64,000 nt of DNA, taken from Rheinheimera riviphila. Lineage in GTDB: Bacteria > Pseudomonadota > Gammaproteobacteria > Enterobacterales > Alteromonadaceae. The position numbers and the translations under genes were made by a program. Below the pieces are notes generated by a model. The model was not told where the DNA came from. It was given only the letters and a program-made list of their open reading frames with translations, and did not search any database. The DNA is taken from positions 62,001-126,000 of the forward strand of contig NZ_SACS01000008.1 of NCBI RefSeq assembly GCF_004005945.1, written 5' to 3'. Every line of letters starts with the position of its first letter. Within the stretch, counting starts at the first letter, position 1. Below are positions 1 to 9,009 of the stretch, piece after piece.

Positions 1-1532
1 TCGCCATTTTGATCCTGGTTTTGCGCGTCACTGCCTTGTTGATCGCTGTTTTGCGGATCGTCTTTATTGTCACCATTTTTTTGATCAGATGATTGGCTGT
101 CGTTGTCTTTCGATTGCTGCTCGCCGTCTTGCTGCTGACCATCCTGAGCTTGTTGTTTTTCTTGCTCTTGCTGTTGATTCAATAATTTTTCAGCCAGTTC
201 AGTGTTTTGCGCCAAGCCGGCTATATCGGGCTGTTTGCTTGCCGCTTGCTGGTATGCATCCAGCGCTTCCTGATATTTTTGTTGTTGGATCAAGCTATTA
301 CCAAGGTTGTATAAACCATTCGCTGAAGGGTCTTGCCGGTAGAATTGCTCGGCGGCGGCATAATCACCGGCGCGATAAGCGGCGTTACCTTGCCAGATTG
401 ACTGGTCGAACTTTTCGATGGCCTGTTGGTAGTCCTGTTGCTGATAAGCTTGTTGTGCCTGTTGCTGACGGCTTTTAAATAAGTCCTGCCATTCGAAGGC
501 CTGCGTTGGCGGCGGTAACAGCAATAAAACCGGGATCAGCATAATGGTCGAACGTTTGCCCAGCCACAGTGCCAGTGGCAATAACAACCAGCACAGATAA
601 ACCCCGGCGTCTTGCCATTCGTCACCGGTCAGCTTGCTGTCAGTACTGGTTTGATCGGCCATTTCCAGCGGTGTTAACGCCAGCAAACTTTGCACATCGG
701 CGAGATCAAAACTGTTTTGGACAAATACACCGCCGGTGAGCGAAGCCAGTTCTTTTAACTGGGTAAAGGGCACTTTGGGGATCACAATACTGCCTTGTTG
801 ATCTTTCAGTAGTTCGCCCGAGCTTAATTTAATCGGTGCACCGTCAGCGGTGCCAACTGCAAGTACCGAAATGCGATGCGGGAAATTGTCCAGCATCGGT
901 CGTAACTGCATAAAGTGCGTGGTAGAAAATCCGTCAGTCATTAAAATAATGTCACCTTTTGGGTAACCGGCCTGGTTCAGCAACTGCGCCGCGAGCGTCA
1001 GCGCGCTTTGTACATCCGAGCCTTGCACCGGCATAATTTCCGGCTTTAAATCCGGTAGTAACAGTTTGATATTGTTGTGATCCGGCGTCAGCGGTGAAAT
1101 AACATAAGCATCACCGGCAAAGGTCAGCAAAGCCAGTTCGCCTTCGCCCAGCTGCGTGGCAAAATCCAGTGCTTTAAAGCGAGCTTGCGTCACCCGATCT
1201 GGCTTCACGTCGGTCGCCAGCATCGACAATGACATATCCAGCACCAGTACCGTGGCGCGTTGCAGCTGAAACGCCGGCTGCGGCAACTTGGTGATACTGG
1301 GGCCTGCAGCGGCAATCGCCAGCAATAGCAGCGCCAGCCAGGCGATGATAAATGGTTTACGCTGACTGCGCTGCTGCTCGGTGGCAATCAAGGTTGGTTG
1401 TAGATGCGGCGCCAACAGCTGTTGCCATGGACTTTGTTCGCGCCGAAAACGCCACGCCAACAGGCAAAGTAAAGTTACCAGCGGTAGCAACAGCAACCAC
1501 AGTGGTCTTAACCAATGAAAATCACTCAGCAT
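1..1532 (-). CDS. VWA and TPR membrane protein, BatB/BatC-like fusion (3' end cut by window edge)
   Basis: The start is ATG at 1532, behind a GGAGG site, and overlaps the previous stop by one base. The visible 510 residues begin with a membrane segment (about 9-28) and a second one (about 62-78). A von Willebrand A domain follows, with a MIDAS-type D-M-S-L-S motif and an ILMTDG strand. Another pair of hydrophobic stretches precedes TPR-like repeats rich in QQQ, Y and A (GDYAAAEQFYRQ, NLGNSLIQQQKYQEALDAY). The tail is low-complexity Gln/Asp/Ser/Asn and runs off the left edge without a stop. BatB plus BatC joined in one chain is a known arrangement in aerotolerance-type operons. The likely role is an inner-membrane, periplasm-facing scaffold served by the MoxR ATPase of the same operon. 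The substrate is unknown, and the Bat label rests on architecture only. Confidence 0.85.
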   Translation of the reverse strand, partial: MLSDFHWLRPLWLLLLPLVTLLCLLAWRFRREQSPWQQLLAPHLQPTLIATEQQRSQRKPFIIAWLALLLLAIAAAGPSITKLPQPAFQLQRATVLVLDMSLSMLATDVKPDRVTQARFKALDFATQLGEGELALLTFAGDAYVISPLTPDHNNIKLLLPDLKPEIMPVQGSDVQSALTLAAQLLNQAGYPKGDIILMTDGFSTTHFMQLRPMLDNFPHRISVLAVGTADGAPIKLSSGELLKDQQGSIVIPKVPFTQLKELASLTGGVFVQNSFDLADVQSLLALTPLEMADQTSTDSKLTGDEWQDAGVYLCWLLLPLALWLGKRSTIMLIPVLLLLPPPTQAFEWQDLFKSRQQQAQQAYQQQDYQQAIEKFDQSIWQGNAAYRAGDYAAAEQFYRQDPSANGLYNLGNSLIQQQKYQEALDAYQQAASKQPDIAGLAQNTELAEKLLNQQQEQEKQQAQDGQQQDGEQQSKDNDSQSSDQKNGDNKDDPQNSDQQGSDAQNQDQNG

Positions 1533-2527
1533 CAGGATGTCCTCCCGCGACGCCACAACGACCATGGCATTTGCACCAGCCACAACAGAGTTATCAACAG
1601 CAGGGCGCCCGCTAATGGCCAGTGCAACAAACTTTGTTGTGGCCGGTACGTCAGTTGGTCCCGTTCAATCGGTTCTAACTGATCCAGCAACTGATAAATT
1701 TGTGCCAGTTCTTTTAAATCGCGGGCACGGAAATAACGACCGCCGGTTTCGGAAGCTAGTTCAGTCAGCAGTTTTTCGTCCAGATCATCTGATGGGTTGA
1801 TAATTTGCGGTCCAAAAATACCTTGTTGCACCATTTGCTCAGCGCCGACACCCACAGTATAGATTTTTACTCCAGCCGCTTTGGCCAGTTTTAAAGCTTC
1901 ACGTGGCTGAATGTTGCCAGCGGTATTGGCGCCATCACTGAGTAAAATCAGCACTTTATTCGAGCTTTGATAGGTGTTGAACCGCTTGACCGATAAGCCA
2001 ATAGCCTCGCCGATCGCGGTGCGCTGACCCACCAGCCCCAGCACGGCTTCGTCCAGCATTTGTTGCACCGTTTTACGATCAAACGTCAGCGGTGTTTGCT
2101 GATAAGCCGCATCAGCAAATAACACTAAACCAAGCCGGTCGCCCTGCCGTTTTTCGATAAACTGGTTCAGTACATATTTGACCGCGTCCAGCCGGTTAAA
2201 AGCCTGACCGTCAATCACCATGTCACTGATATTCATCGAGCCGGATAAATCGACTGCCAGCATCATATCGCGGCCTTGTTGTGGCATGCTAACCGGCTCG
2301 CCTAACCATTTTGGTTGTGCTGCTGCGACGACCAATAAGGTCCAAATCAGCCACATCAACCATTGTTTTGGTTTTTGCTGACGCGCGATGCCAAAACTAT
2401 GCTGCTGCGCCATTTTCGCCAGTGGCGGTAACAGCAAACCAGCGGCAGCTATATTTTGTTGCCGGCTTTTGACCAGCCAGGGCAGTGGCAGCAGTAACAA
2501 CAACCAGGGCCAGCTCAGTTCAAGCAT
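1532..2527 (-). CDS. VWA domain membrane protein, BatA-like
   Basis: A 331-residue protein. I chose ATG at 2527 (MLELSWPW...), seven bases after a GGAG site, over an upstream in-frame start, because this N-terminus is the membrane anchor typical of the family. A membrane segment lies at about 6-19 and another at 55-70. The VWA domain has an intact MIDAS motif D-L-S-G-S at 93-97, an ILLSDGANTAG strand, and a C-terminal membrane helix close to the end. It overlaps the DUF4381 gene upstream by 8 bp and the BatB/BatC gene downstream by 1 bp, so the three are translationally coupled. Family knowledge: BatA-type proteins are inner-membrane partners of MoxR AAA+ ATPases. The exact process in this organism is not visible. 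Confidence 0.88.
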   Translation of the reverse strand: MLELSWPWLLLLLPLPWLVKSRQQNIAAAGLLLPPLAKMAQQHSFGIARQQKPKQWLMWLIWTLLVVAAAQPKWLGEPVSMPQQGRDMMLAVDLSGSMNISDMVIDGQAFNRLDAVKYVLNQFIEKRQGDRLGLVLFADAAYQQTPLTFDRKTVQQMLDEAVLGLVGQRTAIGEAIGLSVKRFNTYQSSNKVLILLSDGANTAGNIQPREALKLAKAAGVKIYTVGVGAEQMVQQGIFGPQIINPSDDLDEKLLTELASETGGRYFRARDLKELAQIYQLLDQLEPIERDQLTYRPQQSLLHWPLAGALLLITLLWLVQMPWSLWRRGRTS

Positions 2528-3050
2528 CGGGTGCTCCGGTATTGGTGAATTTGACTTTTTGTAGCCACACCGCAGCAAAAGCGGCATAACGGCGAATGTC
2601 ATCGACAGCCGGTGTGCTTTGATAATGCAGCGCCAGTAAATCGGGCAGGGGTTCTACCGGCTTAGCGCTGGAGGGCAGACTCGACATTAAATACTGCTGC
2701 CAGGCCGCACCACTCAATGCCAGTGCCGGATGCGCAGGGAGCCGGGTCAATAGCAGTCGCTTTAACAATGTGGTGATCATTTCAGCTGCATTTGGTGCGG
2801 TTAAATCCAGTTTTTCAAGTTCAGCCAGCGCAAATTTGATTGGTTTTTGCTGCTGTTGATACCGCCACCAGCGATAACCGGCGTACCCCAGTAATACGAC
2901 TAAAATAACGAGCAATAACGACCAGCCGGGAGCCAAATACCAGTCATTGGCCAGTAACGGCTCCTGAATATCGGCCAGTCCAGGCATCGTTGCAGTTTCA
3001 GGTATTGGCGCCTCTGGCGGCGCCACGTTAGCGGCGTTCGAATTCGCCAT
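2520..3050 (-). CDS. DUF4381 family membrane protein
   Basis: A 176-residue protein starting at ATG 3050 behind a GGGAGG site six bases upstream; an earlier in-frame start would sit deeper in the DUF58 gene. It has a short Ala/Pro-rich N-terminus, one membrane helix (about 45-62, WSLLLVILVVLLGYAGY) followed by a basic WWRYQQQQK stretch, then a helical cytoplasmic domain. This is the usual architecture of the small DUF4381 protein that sits between DUF58 and BatA genes in MoxR operons. It overlaps the DUF58 gene by 23 bp and the BatA gene by 8 bp. The biochemical function is unknown; an accessory or adaptor role to the VWA complex is inference. Confidence 0.82.
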   Translation of the reverse strand: MANSNAANVAPPEAPIPETATMPGLADIQEPLLANDWYLAPGWSLLLVILVVLLGYAGYRWWRYQQQQKPIKFALAELEKLDLTAPNAAEMITTLLKRLLLTRLPAHPALALSGAAWQQYLMSSLPSSAKPVEPLPDLLALHYQSTPAVDDIRRYAAFAAVWLQKVKFTNTGAPDA

Positions 3051-4032
3051 GTGGCCTCCCGCTGAATTGATCAAGTAACGGTTCGCTGGCGCTGAATTGC
3101 CAATGACGACAGCCGAGCTGGGTCCAGTGTTGATGCAGTTGTTGATGAAAGGCTTGTTGTTGTGCCTGATAATCGTGTTTTAAATTGCCGCCAGCAAGGT
3201 CCAGTGTCACTTCGTGCGCGCCGTCCGACACTTTGGCGATACCCGATGCATGGGCTGGTAACTGCTGCTCCAGCGGATCGCTGATTTGGCAGATCCGGAT
3301 TTCATTGTGTAAGCGCAGCGCCTGCAAATGCCGCAGGCAAGTCGCATCTAGTTGTTGGAAATCTGAAATGATAAATAGCAGACTACCGGGGCGGGCTAAC
3401 CGGCGTAACTGACCAAGTGCGGTTGCTAAGTCGATGGACTTACTTTCAGGCAACCTTGCAGTCGGTTGTTGCATTTGCTGTTGCACCCAATGCAAAGATT
3501 GCTGTTGCAACTCAATCAGTTGGTGCAAATAACGCAGCACGGCGACGCTGCGTCCGGCTGGTTTGAGTTCACGGATTTGTTGTTGGTGAAACAACAAACC
3601 ACCGAGTTTATCGCCACTTTTTTTGACGTGCCAGGCAATCAATGCCGCTAAATGAGCCGCCTGCACCGACTTTAATAATAAGGTCGAGCCAAACTGCATC
3701 GAATGATTGAGATCGGTCAGGATAAACACCGGCCGCTCTTTTTCCTCACGAAATAATTTAGTGTGTACTTTGCCGGTACGGGCGGTGACGCGCCAGTCGA
3801 TGGTGCGCACATCATCACCGGTCTGGTAATGCCGGACTTCATCAAACTCCATGCCACGACCTTTGCTTTTGGCAAGGTAACTTCCGGCCAGTTTACTTTG
3901 AATGGTCTGGGCAGGTGTTAAATCAAATAGCTGCGTATGCCGCTGATAACGTAGCAGTTGTTTAAGTTCGACATTGCTGCCATCACAGTGTAACTGTGCC
4001 AGCCATTGCCGGATTTGCGCTTGCTGTTCCAT
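3028..4032 (-). CDS. DUF58 domain protein (VWA-like), MoxR operon
   Basis: A 334-residue soluble protein. The DUF58 signature is clear at about 62-90: GMEFDEVRHYQTGDDVRTIDWR, followed by ARTGKVHTKLFREEKERPVFILTDL. The DLNHSM segment stands where a VWA metal-binding loop would be (D-x-N-x-S, so slightly degenerate). The protein is the expected partner of the MoxR ATPase whose gene ends 20 bp upstream. It starts at ATG 4032. In related operons DUF58 proteins link the ATPase to the membrane VWA proteins; that role here is inferred from gene order alone. Confidence 0.87.
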   Translation of the reverse strand: MEQQAQIRQWLAQLHCDGSNVELKQLLRYQRHTQLFDLTPAQTIQSKLAGSYLAKSKGRGMEFDEVRHYQTGDDVRTIDWRVTARTGKVHTKLFREEKERPVFILTDLNHSMQFGSTLLLKSVQAAHLAALIAWHVKKSGDKLGGLLFHQQQIRELKPAGRSVAVLRYLHQLIELQQQSLHWVQQQMQQPTARLPESKSIDLATALGQLRRLARPGSLLFIISDFQQLDATCLRHLQALRLHNEIRICQISDPLEQQLPAHASGIAKVSDGAHEVTLDLAGGNLKHDYQAQQQAFHQQLHQHWTQLGCRHWQFSASEPLLDQFSGRPHGEFERR

Positions 4033-4052
4033 GTTCGCTCGATTCAGATTGT

Positions 4053-5003
4053 TCAGGCAACCGGGACCAGGCGCAGAATTTCATCGAGCACTGCATCGGT
4101 ACTGATCCCTTCCGCTTCGGCTTCATAGGTCAGCAATAAACGGTGGCGCACGACATTGTGGAACACGCCCTGTACATCGTCGGGTGTGACAAAATCGCGA
4201 CCAGCGAGCCAGGCTTTGGCGCGGGCACAACGTTCCAGCGCAATGGTCGCACGCGGGCTGGCGCCATAAGCAATCCAGCGGGCCAGTTGTGGACTGTAAT
4301 TGGCGGCTTTACGGGTTGCCATAATCAGCTGTACCACATATTGTTCCAGACTTGGCGCAAAATGCAGTTGTAAAATCGCTTTGCGAGCGGCAAAAATATC
4401 AGCCTGCGTCATCCGCTCTGGCTGCTCAGCCGCCTGTTCCAGCGCTTCGCCACGCGTTAGCTTTAAAATGGCCAGTTCAGTGGCAGCGTCCGGATAATCA
4501 ACTTTCAGATGCAATAAAAACCGATCCAGCTGCGCTTCCGGCAAGGGGTACGTACCTTCTTGCTCCAGCGGGTTTTGCGTTGCCATCACCAGAAATAACT
4601 CCGGTAACTTGTAACTTTGCCGGCCCACGGTAATTTGTTTTTCCGCCATCGCTTCTAACAGCGCCGACTGCACTTTGGCCGGGGCGCGGTTAATTTCGTC
4701 AGCTAAGATAATGTGGTGAAATAACGGGCCGCTTTGAAATTCAAACTTGCCGGTTTCCGGACGGTAAATGTCGGTACCGGTTAAATCGGCCGGTAATAAA
4801 TCCGGCGTAAACTGGATGCGGTGGAAACTACCTTCCACGCCATGCGCTAAGGCATTGACTGCCCTGGTTTTGGCCAGACCTGGCGGACCTTCCACCAATA
4901 AATGACCGTTGGCCAATAACGCCAGTAAAATGCCTTCAGTCAGGGCGGGCTGACCCAAAACCTGCGAATCTAAATATGTTTTTAACCGGTTAAAAGCGTT
5001 CAC
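4053..5003 (-). CDS. MoxR family AAA+ ATPase
   Basis: A 316-residue AAA+ ATPase with Walker A GPPGLAKT at 39-46, Walker B ILADE at 99-103 followed by INRAPAKVQSALLEAMAE, sensor 1 ATQNPLEQEGTYPLPEAQLDRF and a C-terminal lid with GASPRA. These are textbook MoxR features. The start is GTG at 5003; I see no ATG that fits better. It is the first gene of the five-gene minus-strand operon (MoxR, DUF58, DUF4381, BatA, BatB/C). MoxR ATPases act as chaperone-like remodelers for VWA proteins, often in envelope stress or metal cofactor insertion. A second, unrelated MoxR-VWA pair sits at 40469-42494. Confidence 0.93.
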   Translation of the reverse strand: MNAFNRLKTYLDSQVLGQPALTEGILLALLANGHLLVEGPPGLAKTRAVNALAHGVEGSFHRIQFTPDLLPADLTGTDIYRPETGKFEFQSGPLFHHIILADEINRAPAKVQSALLEAMAEKQITVGRQSYKLPELFLVMATQNPLEQEGTYPLPEAQLDRFLLHLKVDYPDAATELAILKLTRGEALEQAAEQPERMTQADIFAARKAILQLHFAPSLEQYVVQLIMATRKAANYSPQLARWIAYGASPRATIALERCARAKAWLAGRDFVTPDDVQGVFHNVVRHRLLLTYEAEAEGISTDAVLDEILRLVPVA

Positions 5004-5094
5004 AGCAGCACTCTTCTAAAGTTATTCGTTTGAAATTATTGGCTATTTATCAAGCGTTTCGACGCAAAAACAACTAGGCTATGACCTGAGTCCA

Positions 5095-5308
5095 TATATA
5101 CCCAAGCAACCTGAAGTTGCGTTTCCAGAGCTGCGTTGCGAAAGCGAATGTCGCACTATACCGCAGCTTCCTTCGGACGGGGCTAAAAGCCCTTGATGCC
5201 GCGTTAGCGCTTGTCGCTTTGGAACAACCAAAGCTTCCAATCGCTGCCTTGCCTCAAGTTCTTTTATCTCCCGCTGAAACTCGCATCTTCAAGTCGTTTG
5301 GGTATATA
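5095..5308. repeat. Intergenic inverted-repeat element, copy A (ATACCC family)
   Basis: A 214-bp element in the 439-bp gap between the MoxR operon and fadI. It is bounded by 27-bp inverted ends that match at about 22 positions: TATATACCCAA at 5095-5105 and its complement TTGGGTATATA at 5298-5308, each followed inward by an imperfect CTTGAAGATGCG-type block. The interior contains a small GGGCTAAAAGCCC hairpin and no convincing gene. Shorter relatives occur at 13151, 23829, 35204 and 40304. It encodes no transposase, so it is non-autonomous if mobile at all. Confidence 0.72.
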
Positions 5309-5322
5309 AGGTTCAGACTTCA

Positions 5323-5340
5323 TTAAAACAAGTGTTTTAA
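5323..5340. promoter_or_regulatory. Palindromic operator candidate upstream of fadI (PsrA-like?)
   Basis: A perfect 8-bp inverted repeat with a 2-bp centre, TTAAAACA-AG-TGTTTTAA, lies 103 bp before the fadI start codon. An AAAC-N4-GTTT core is the shape of operators bound by the TetR-family fatty-acid regulator PsrA in several gammaproteobacteria. The spacing to the FadR-type site at 5371 would allow two regulators on one promoter. The assignment to PsrA is tentative because no psrA gene lies in this window. Confidence 0.4.
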
Positions 5341-5370
5341 TTTCTCAGATCTCTCGTTACAATCAAAAAA

Positions 5371-5391
5371 AATACAGGTCTGACCTGTATT
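5371..5391. promoter_or_regulatory. FadR-type operator in the fadIJ promoter
   Basis: A 21-bp near-perfect palindrome (10-bp arms AATACAGGTC / GACCTGTATT around one central T). Its core GGTCTGACC fits the GGTCnGACC core of enterobacterial FadR sites exactly. It lies 7 bp downstream of a plausible -10 (TACAAT, 5358-5363), so a bound regulator would cover the transcription start. A FadR gene is present at 25341. Repression relieved by long-chain acyl-CoA is the expected logic. Confidence 0.75.
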
Positions 5392-5442
5392 GCACTTTAC
5401 CAAAATTGGACCTGGACAAGCGTCCACATAAAGAGGATCACC

Positions 5443-6753
5443 ATGAGCAGCCAGATTAAATTAACCACCCGTCAAGGGGACCGGATTGCGATAGTCCGCG
5501 GTTTACGCACGCCATTTGCCAAACAAGCGACCGAATTTCACGGTGTGTCAGCGCTGGAACTCGGCAAACTGGTGGTCAATGAACTGTTGATCCGAAGCGA
5601 GCTCGATGCCAAATTAATTGATCAGGTGGTTTACGGTCAAGTTGTACTGATGCCGGAAGCGCCGAATATTGCACGGGAAATTGTATTAGGCACTGGTATG
5701 AACGTCCATACCGATGGTTTTAGTGTGACCCGCGCTTGTGCCACTAGTTTTCAATCGGTGGTCAGCGTCACCGAAGCGATGATGGCCGGTGTCAGTAAAG
5801 TCGCCATCGCCGGTGGTTCAGATTCCAGCTCGGTATTACCAGTTGGCGTCAGCAAAGCGCTGGCTCGGGCGCTGGTTGATTTAACCAAAGCCAAAACCTT
5901 TGGTCAGAAGCTGGCGATTTTCCGCCGTTTAGGGCTGAAAGATTTACTGCCGGTACCGCCAGCCGTTGCCGAATACACCACCGGGTTATCGATGGGCGAC
6001 ACTGCCGAGCAAATGGCGAAATCGCATGGCATCAGCCGCGCCGATCAAGATGCCTTAGCACATCGTTCGCACACCCTCGCTGCCCACGCCTGGGCGCAGG
6101 GCTGGTTAAAAGATGAAGTGATGGCCGCCCATGTTGAGCCATACAATAAATTCCTGGAGATGGATAACAATATCCGCAAAGACTCCAAGCTAGACTCTTA
6201 TAGTAAATTAAAGCCAGTGTTCGACCGTCAGTACGGTACTGTCACTGCAGCGACTAGTACACCATTAACCGATGGTGCTTCAGCCGTGCTGATGATGCCG
6301 GAAAGTCACGCTAAAGCGCTGGGTTACAAGCCGTTGGGTTATGTCAGAAGTTACGCTTTTGCCGCCATCGATGTATGGGAAGATATGCTGATGGGCCCGT
6401 CTTATGCGACGCCTATTGCGCTTGAGCGCGCAGGTCTGACCCTGAACGATTTAACCCTGATTGAAATGCACGAAGCTTTTGCCGCGCAGGCGCTCGCCAA
6501 TGTGAAAATGTTTGGCAGCAAAAAATTTGCCGAAGAAAAACTCGGTCGCTCGCACGCCATCGGCGACATTGATATGGATAAATTTAACGTCAATGGTGGC
6601 TCGCTGGCTTATGGCCACCCATTTGCGGCGACCGGTACCCGGTTGATTACTCAGACCTTAAATGAATTAAACCGCCGTGGTGGTGGTATTGGTTTAACCA
6701 CCGCTTGTGCTGCGGGTGGCCTTGGTGCTGCAATGATTGTGGAGACTGAATAA
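5443..6753 (+). CDS. fadI: Acetyl-CoA acyltransferase FadI (3-ketoacyl-CoA thiolase, beta subunit)
   Basis: A 436-residue thiolase, the expected length for FadI. It cleaves 3-ketoacyl-CoA with CoA to acetyl-CoA and a shortened acyl-CoA, the last step of beta-oxidation. Catalytic residues are visible: nucleophile Cys99 in TRACATSF, His343 in EMHEAFAAQ, His392 in YGHPFAATG and Cys422 in TACAAGG. ATG 5443 follows an AGAGGA site. Its stop shares one base with the fadJ start (TAATG), the typical coupling for the two subunits of one complex. The promoter carries a FadR-type palindrome at 5371-5391 and a second palindrome at 5323-5340. FadI rather than FadA is supported by the length and by fadJ following directly. 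Confidence 0.95.
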   Translation: MSSQIKLTTRQGDRIAIVRGLRTPFAKQATEFHGVSALELGKLVVNELLIRSELDAKLIDQVVYGQVVLMPEAPNIAREIVLGTGMNVHTDGFSVTRACATSFQSVVSVTEAMMAGVSKVAIAGGSDSSSVLPVGVSKALARALVDLTKAKTFGQKLAIFRRLGLKDLLPVPPAVAEYTTGLSMGDTAEQMAKSHGISRADQDALAHRSHTLAAHAWAQGWLKDEVMAAHVEPYNKFLEMDNNIRKDSKLDSYSKLKPVFDRQYGTVTAATSTPLTDGASAVLMMPESHAKALGYKPLGYVRSYAFAAIDVWEDMLMGPSYATPIALERAGLTLNDLTLIEMHEAFAAQALANVKMFGSKKFAEEKLGRSHAIGDIDMDKFNVNGGSLAYGHPFAATGTRLITQTLNELNRRGGGIGLTTACAAGGLGAAMIVETE

Positions 6754-8918
6754 TGACCGACGCAACGATGACTGCAGTGACTCAACCTGATGCTGTAGCA
6801 AAAACTTTTACCCTGGCGCTGCGTGACGATGGCGTTGGTGTGATCACCATGGACGTGGCCGGCGAAAGCATGAATGTGCTCAAAGCTGCTTTTGCGGATG
6901 AAATCAAAGCTTTACTTGATGAAATTCGCAGCAATAAAAGCATTAAAGGTTTGGTGATTATTTCCGGTAAAGCGGACTCCTTTATTGCTGGCGCTGATAT
7001 CAGCATGCTGGATAGTTGTAAAAGTGCTGCCGAAGCCACTGCGATTGCAGCGATGGGCCAAACCATGTTTGGGCAGCTGGAAGCTTTATCGATGCCACTG
7101 ATCGCGGCCATTCATGGCCCTTGCCTTGGTGGCGGTTTGGAACTGGCGATGGCTTGTCATGGTCGCGTCGCCACTGATGATGGCAAAACCGTGCTTGGCT
7201 TACCGGAAGTGCAGCTAGGTTTGTTGCCAGGTAGCGGCGGTACACAGCGCCTGCCACATTTAGTTGGCTTACAAAAAGCGCTGGATATGATGTTAACCGG
7301 CAAGCAATTGCGCGCAGTGCAGGCGAAAAAAGCTGGCCTGGTCGACGTGGTGGTGCCAAAAAGCATTCTGTTAGAAGCTGCGGTGAAAATGGCGCTGGCC
7401 GGTAAACCACAACGTAAAACGGTTAAATTGCCGTTAGTTGGTCAACTGCTGGAATTTACGTCGATTGGTCGTGGCATTTTATTTTCGCAAGCACAAAAGC
7501 AAACCTTCAGCAAAACCGGGGGGCATTATCCGGCACCGCTGAAAATCATTGAAGCGATCAGAGCGGGTGTCGACAGCGGCATGGCGCGTGGTCTACAGGT
7601 AGAAGCCACTGCCTTTGGTGAGCTTTGTATGACGTCGGTGTCAAAATCACTGCGTGGTTTGTTCTTTGCGACAACGCAGATGAAAAAAGAGTCTGGTGCC
7701 GGTGATGTCAAAGCAAACAAAGTTAAAAAAGCGGCAGTGCTCGGTGGTGGTCTGATGGGCGGCGGCATCGCCAACGTCACCGTTGGGAAAGCTGGCATTC
7801 CAGTTCGGATTAAAGATATCAATCAACAAGGTATTGGTAACGCGCTGAAATATAGCTATAGCCTGTTGCAGAAAAAGTTTAAACGCCGTTACATCACCCG
7901 CACTGAAATGCAAAAGCAGATGGCGTTACTCACCGGCACCACCGATTACAGCGGTTTTCACGATGTTGATATAGTGGTCGAAGCGGTCTTTGAAGATTTA
8001 GCGTTGAAGCAACAAATGGTACGCGACATTGAAGCCAATGGTCATGAAGGGACGATTTTCGCCTCCAACACCAGTTCATTGCCAATAGCGCAAATTGCTG
8101 CACAAGCCGCGCGCCCGGAAAATGTGATTGGTCTGCATTATTTCTCGCCGGTGGATAAAATGCCGTTGGTCGAAGTCATAGCGCACGCTAAAACTTCACC
8201 ACAAACCATCGCAACCACCGTCGCTTTTGCCCGTAAACAAGGTAAAACGCCAATCGTGGTGAAAGATGGTGCTGGTTTTTATGTAAACCGTATTTTAGCT
8301 TTATATATGAATGAAGCTGCGAACCTTTTGCTAGAATGCGAGCCGGTTGAAAAGCTGGATAAAGCACTCACTAAATTTGGCTTACCAGTAGGGCCAATTA
8401 CCTTATTGGATGAAGTGGGTATTGATGTTGGCGCAAAAATTTCGCCAATTCTGGAGCGTGAACTTGGGGATCGTTTTAAAGCGCCTGCTGCTTTTGACAA
8501 ACTGATCGCAGATGGCCGTAAAGGTAAAAAAGTCGAAAAAGGTTTTTATCTGTATGGCGCCAATGCTAAAAAGGGTAAAAAAGAAGTCGATTCGACCGTT
8601 TACAGCTTGTTAGGCGTGCAACCGGCAGGCCGGTTAAGCCTGGAGCAAATCAGTAATCGGTGTTTAGTGCAGATGCTGAACGAAGCGGTGCGTTGCCTCG
8701 AAGAAGGGATTATCGCATCGGCGCGCGATGGTGACATTGGCGCTATTTTTGGCATCGGTTTTCCGCCGTTTATTGGTGGCCCGTTCCGCTATATTGATGC
8801 GATGGGAGCATCGAGCTTAGTCGCTGATTTACGTCGTTATGAAGCGCAGCACGGCAGTCGTTTTGCACCAAGTGCGTTATTGCTGCAGATGGCAGAAGCA
8901 GGTAACAGCTTCTATTAA
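6753..8918 (+). CDS. fadJ: Multifunctional fatty-acid oxidation complex alpha subunit FadJ
   Basis: A 721-residue two-domain enzyme. Residues 1 to about 200 are an enoyl-CoA hydratase/isomerase with the oxyanion loop GPCLGGGLE and catalytic Glu130 and Glu152. From about 325 comes a 3-hydroxyacyl-CoA dehydrogenase with the NAD-binding motif [13 protein letters not shown] and the catalytic [15 protein letters not shown] block, then two C-terminal helical domains ([13 protein letters not shown]). It hydrates enoyl-CoA and oxidises the product to 3-ketoacyl-CoA for FadI. Start ATG 6753 overlaps the fadI stop by one base. A Rho-independent terminator follows at 8961-8988, so fadIJ looks like a two-gene operon. 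Confidence 0.95.
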   Translation: MTDATMTAVTQPDAVAKTFTLALRDDGVGVITMDVAGESMNVLKAAFADEIKALLDEIRSNKSIKGLVIISGKADSFIAGADISMLDSCKSAAEATAIAAMGQTMFGQLEALSMPLIAAIHGPCLGGGLELAMACHGRVATDDGKTVLGLPEVQLGLLPGSGGTQRLPHLVGLQKALDMMLTGKQLRAVQAKKAGLVDVVVPKSILLEAAVKMALAGKPQRKTVKLPLVGQLLEFTSIGRGILFSQAQKQTFSKTGGHYPAPLKIIEAIRAGVDSGMARGLQVEATAFGELCMTSVSKSLRGLFFATTQMKKESGAGDVKANKVKKAAVLGGGLMGGGIANVTVGKAGIPVRIKDINQQGIGNALKYSYSLLQKKFKRRYITRTEMQKQMALLTGTTDYSGFHDVDIVVEAVFEDLALKQQMVRDIEANGHEGTIFASNTSSLPIAQIAAQAARPENVIGLHYFSPVDKMPLVEVIAHAKTSPQTIATTVAFARKQGKTPIVVKDGAGFYVNRILALYMNEAANLLLECEPVEKLDKALTKFGLPVGPITLLDEVGIDVGAKISPILERELGDRFKAPAAFDKLIADGRKGKKVEKGFYLYGANAKKGKKEVDSTVYSLLGVQPAGRLSLEQISNRCLVQMLNEAVRCLEEGIIASARDGDIGAIFGIGFPPFIGGPFRYIDAMGASSLVADLRRYEAQHGSRFAPSALLLQMAEAGNSFY

Positions 8919-8960
8919 CTACCTAAGTGCTACAGCAGCAACTGCTGGATCCCTGAACAA

Positions 8961-8988
8961 GAGCTGCTATAATGCGGCTCTTTTTTTT
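8961..8988 (+). terminator. Rho-independent terminator after fadJ, overlapping an extended -10
   Basis: The 7-bp stem GAGCTGC / GCGGCTC (one G-U pair) has loop TATAAT and is followed by eight T. The loop together with the preceding TGC forms a TGnTATAAT extended -10 (8965-8973), so the same bases may both end fadJ transcription and start transcription of the small gene at 9010. Confidence 0.7.
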
Positions 8989-9009
8989 GCAGCAAACAAG
9001 GGCCATCTG

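Noticed and set aside
89-478. Plus-strand 129-codon open frame opposite the BatB/BatC gene
   Set aside because: It is antisense to a good VWA/TPR frame, has no ribosome site and an Arg/His-rich composition typical of shadow frames.
4352-4633. Plus-strand frames opposite the MoxR gene
   Set aside because: Antisense to conserved AAA+ motifs, no ribosome sites.
5117-5326. 69-codon frame inside repeat copy A
   Set aside because: It lies wholly in the inverted-repeat element and its end, has no ribosome site and no recognisable protein pattern.
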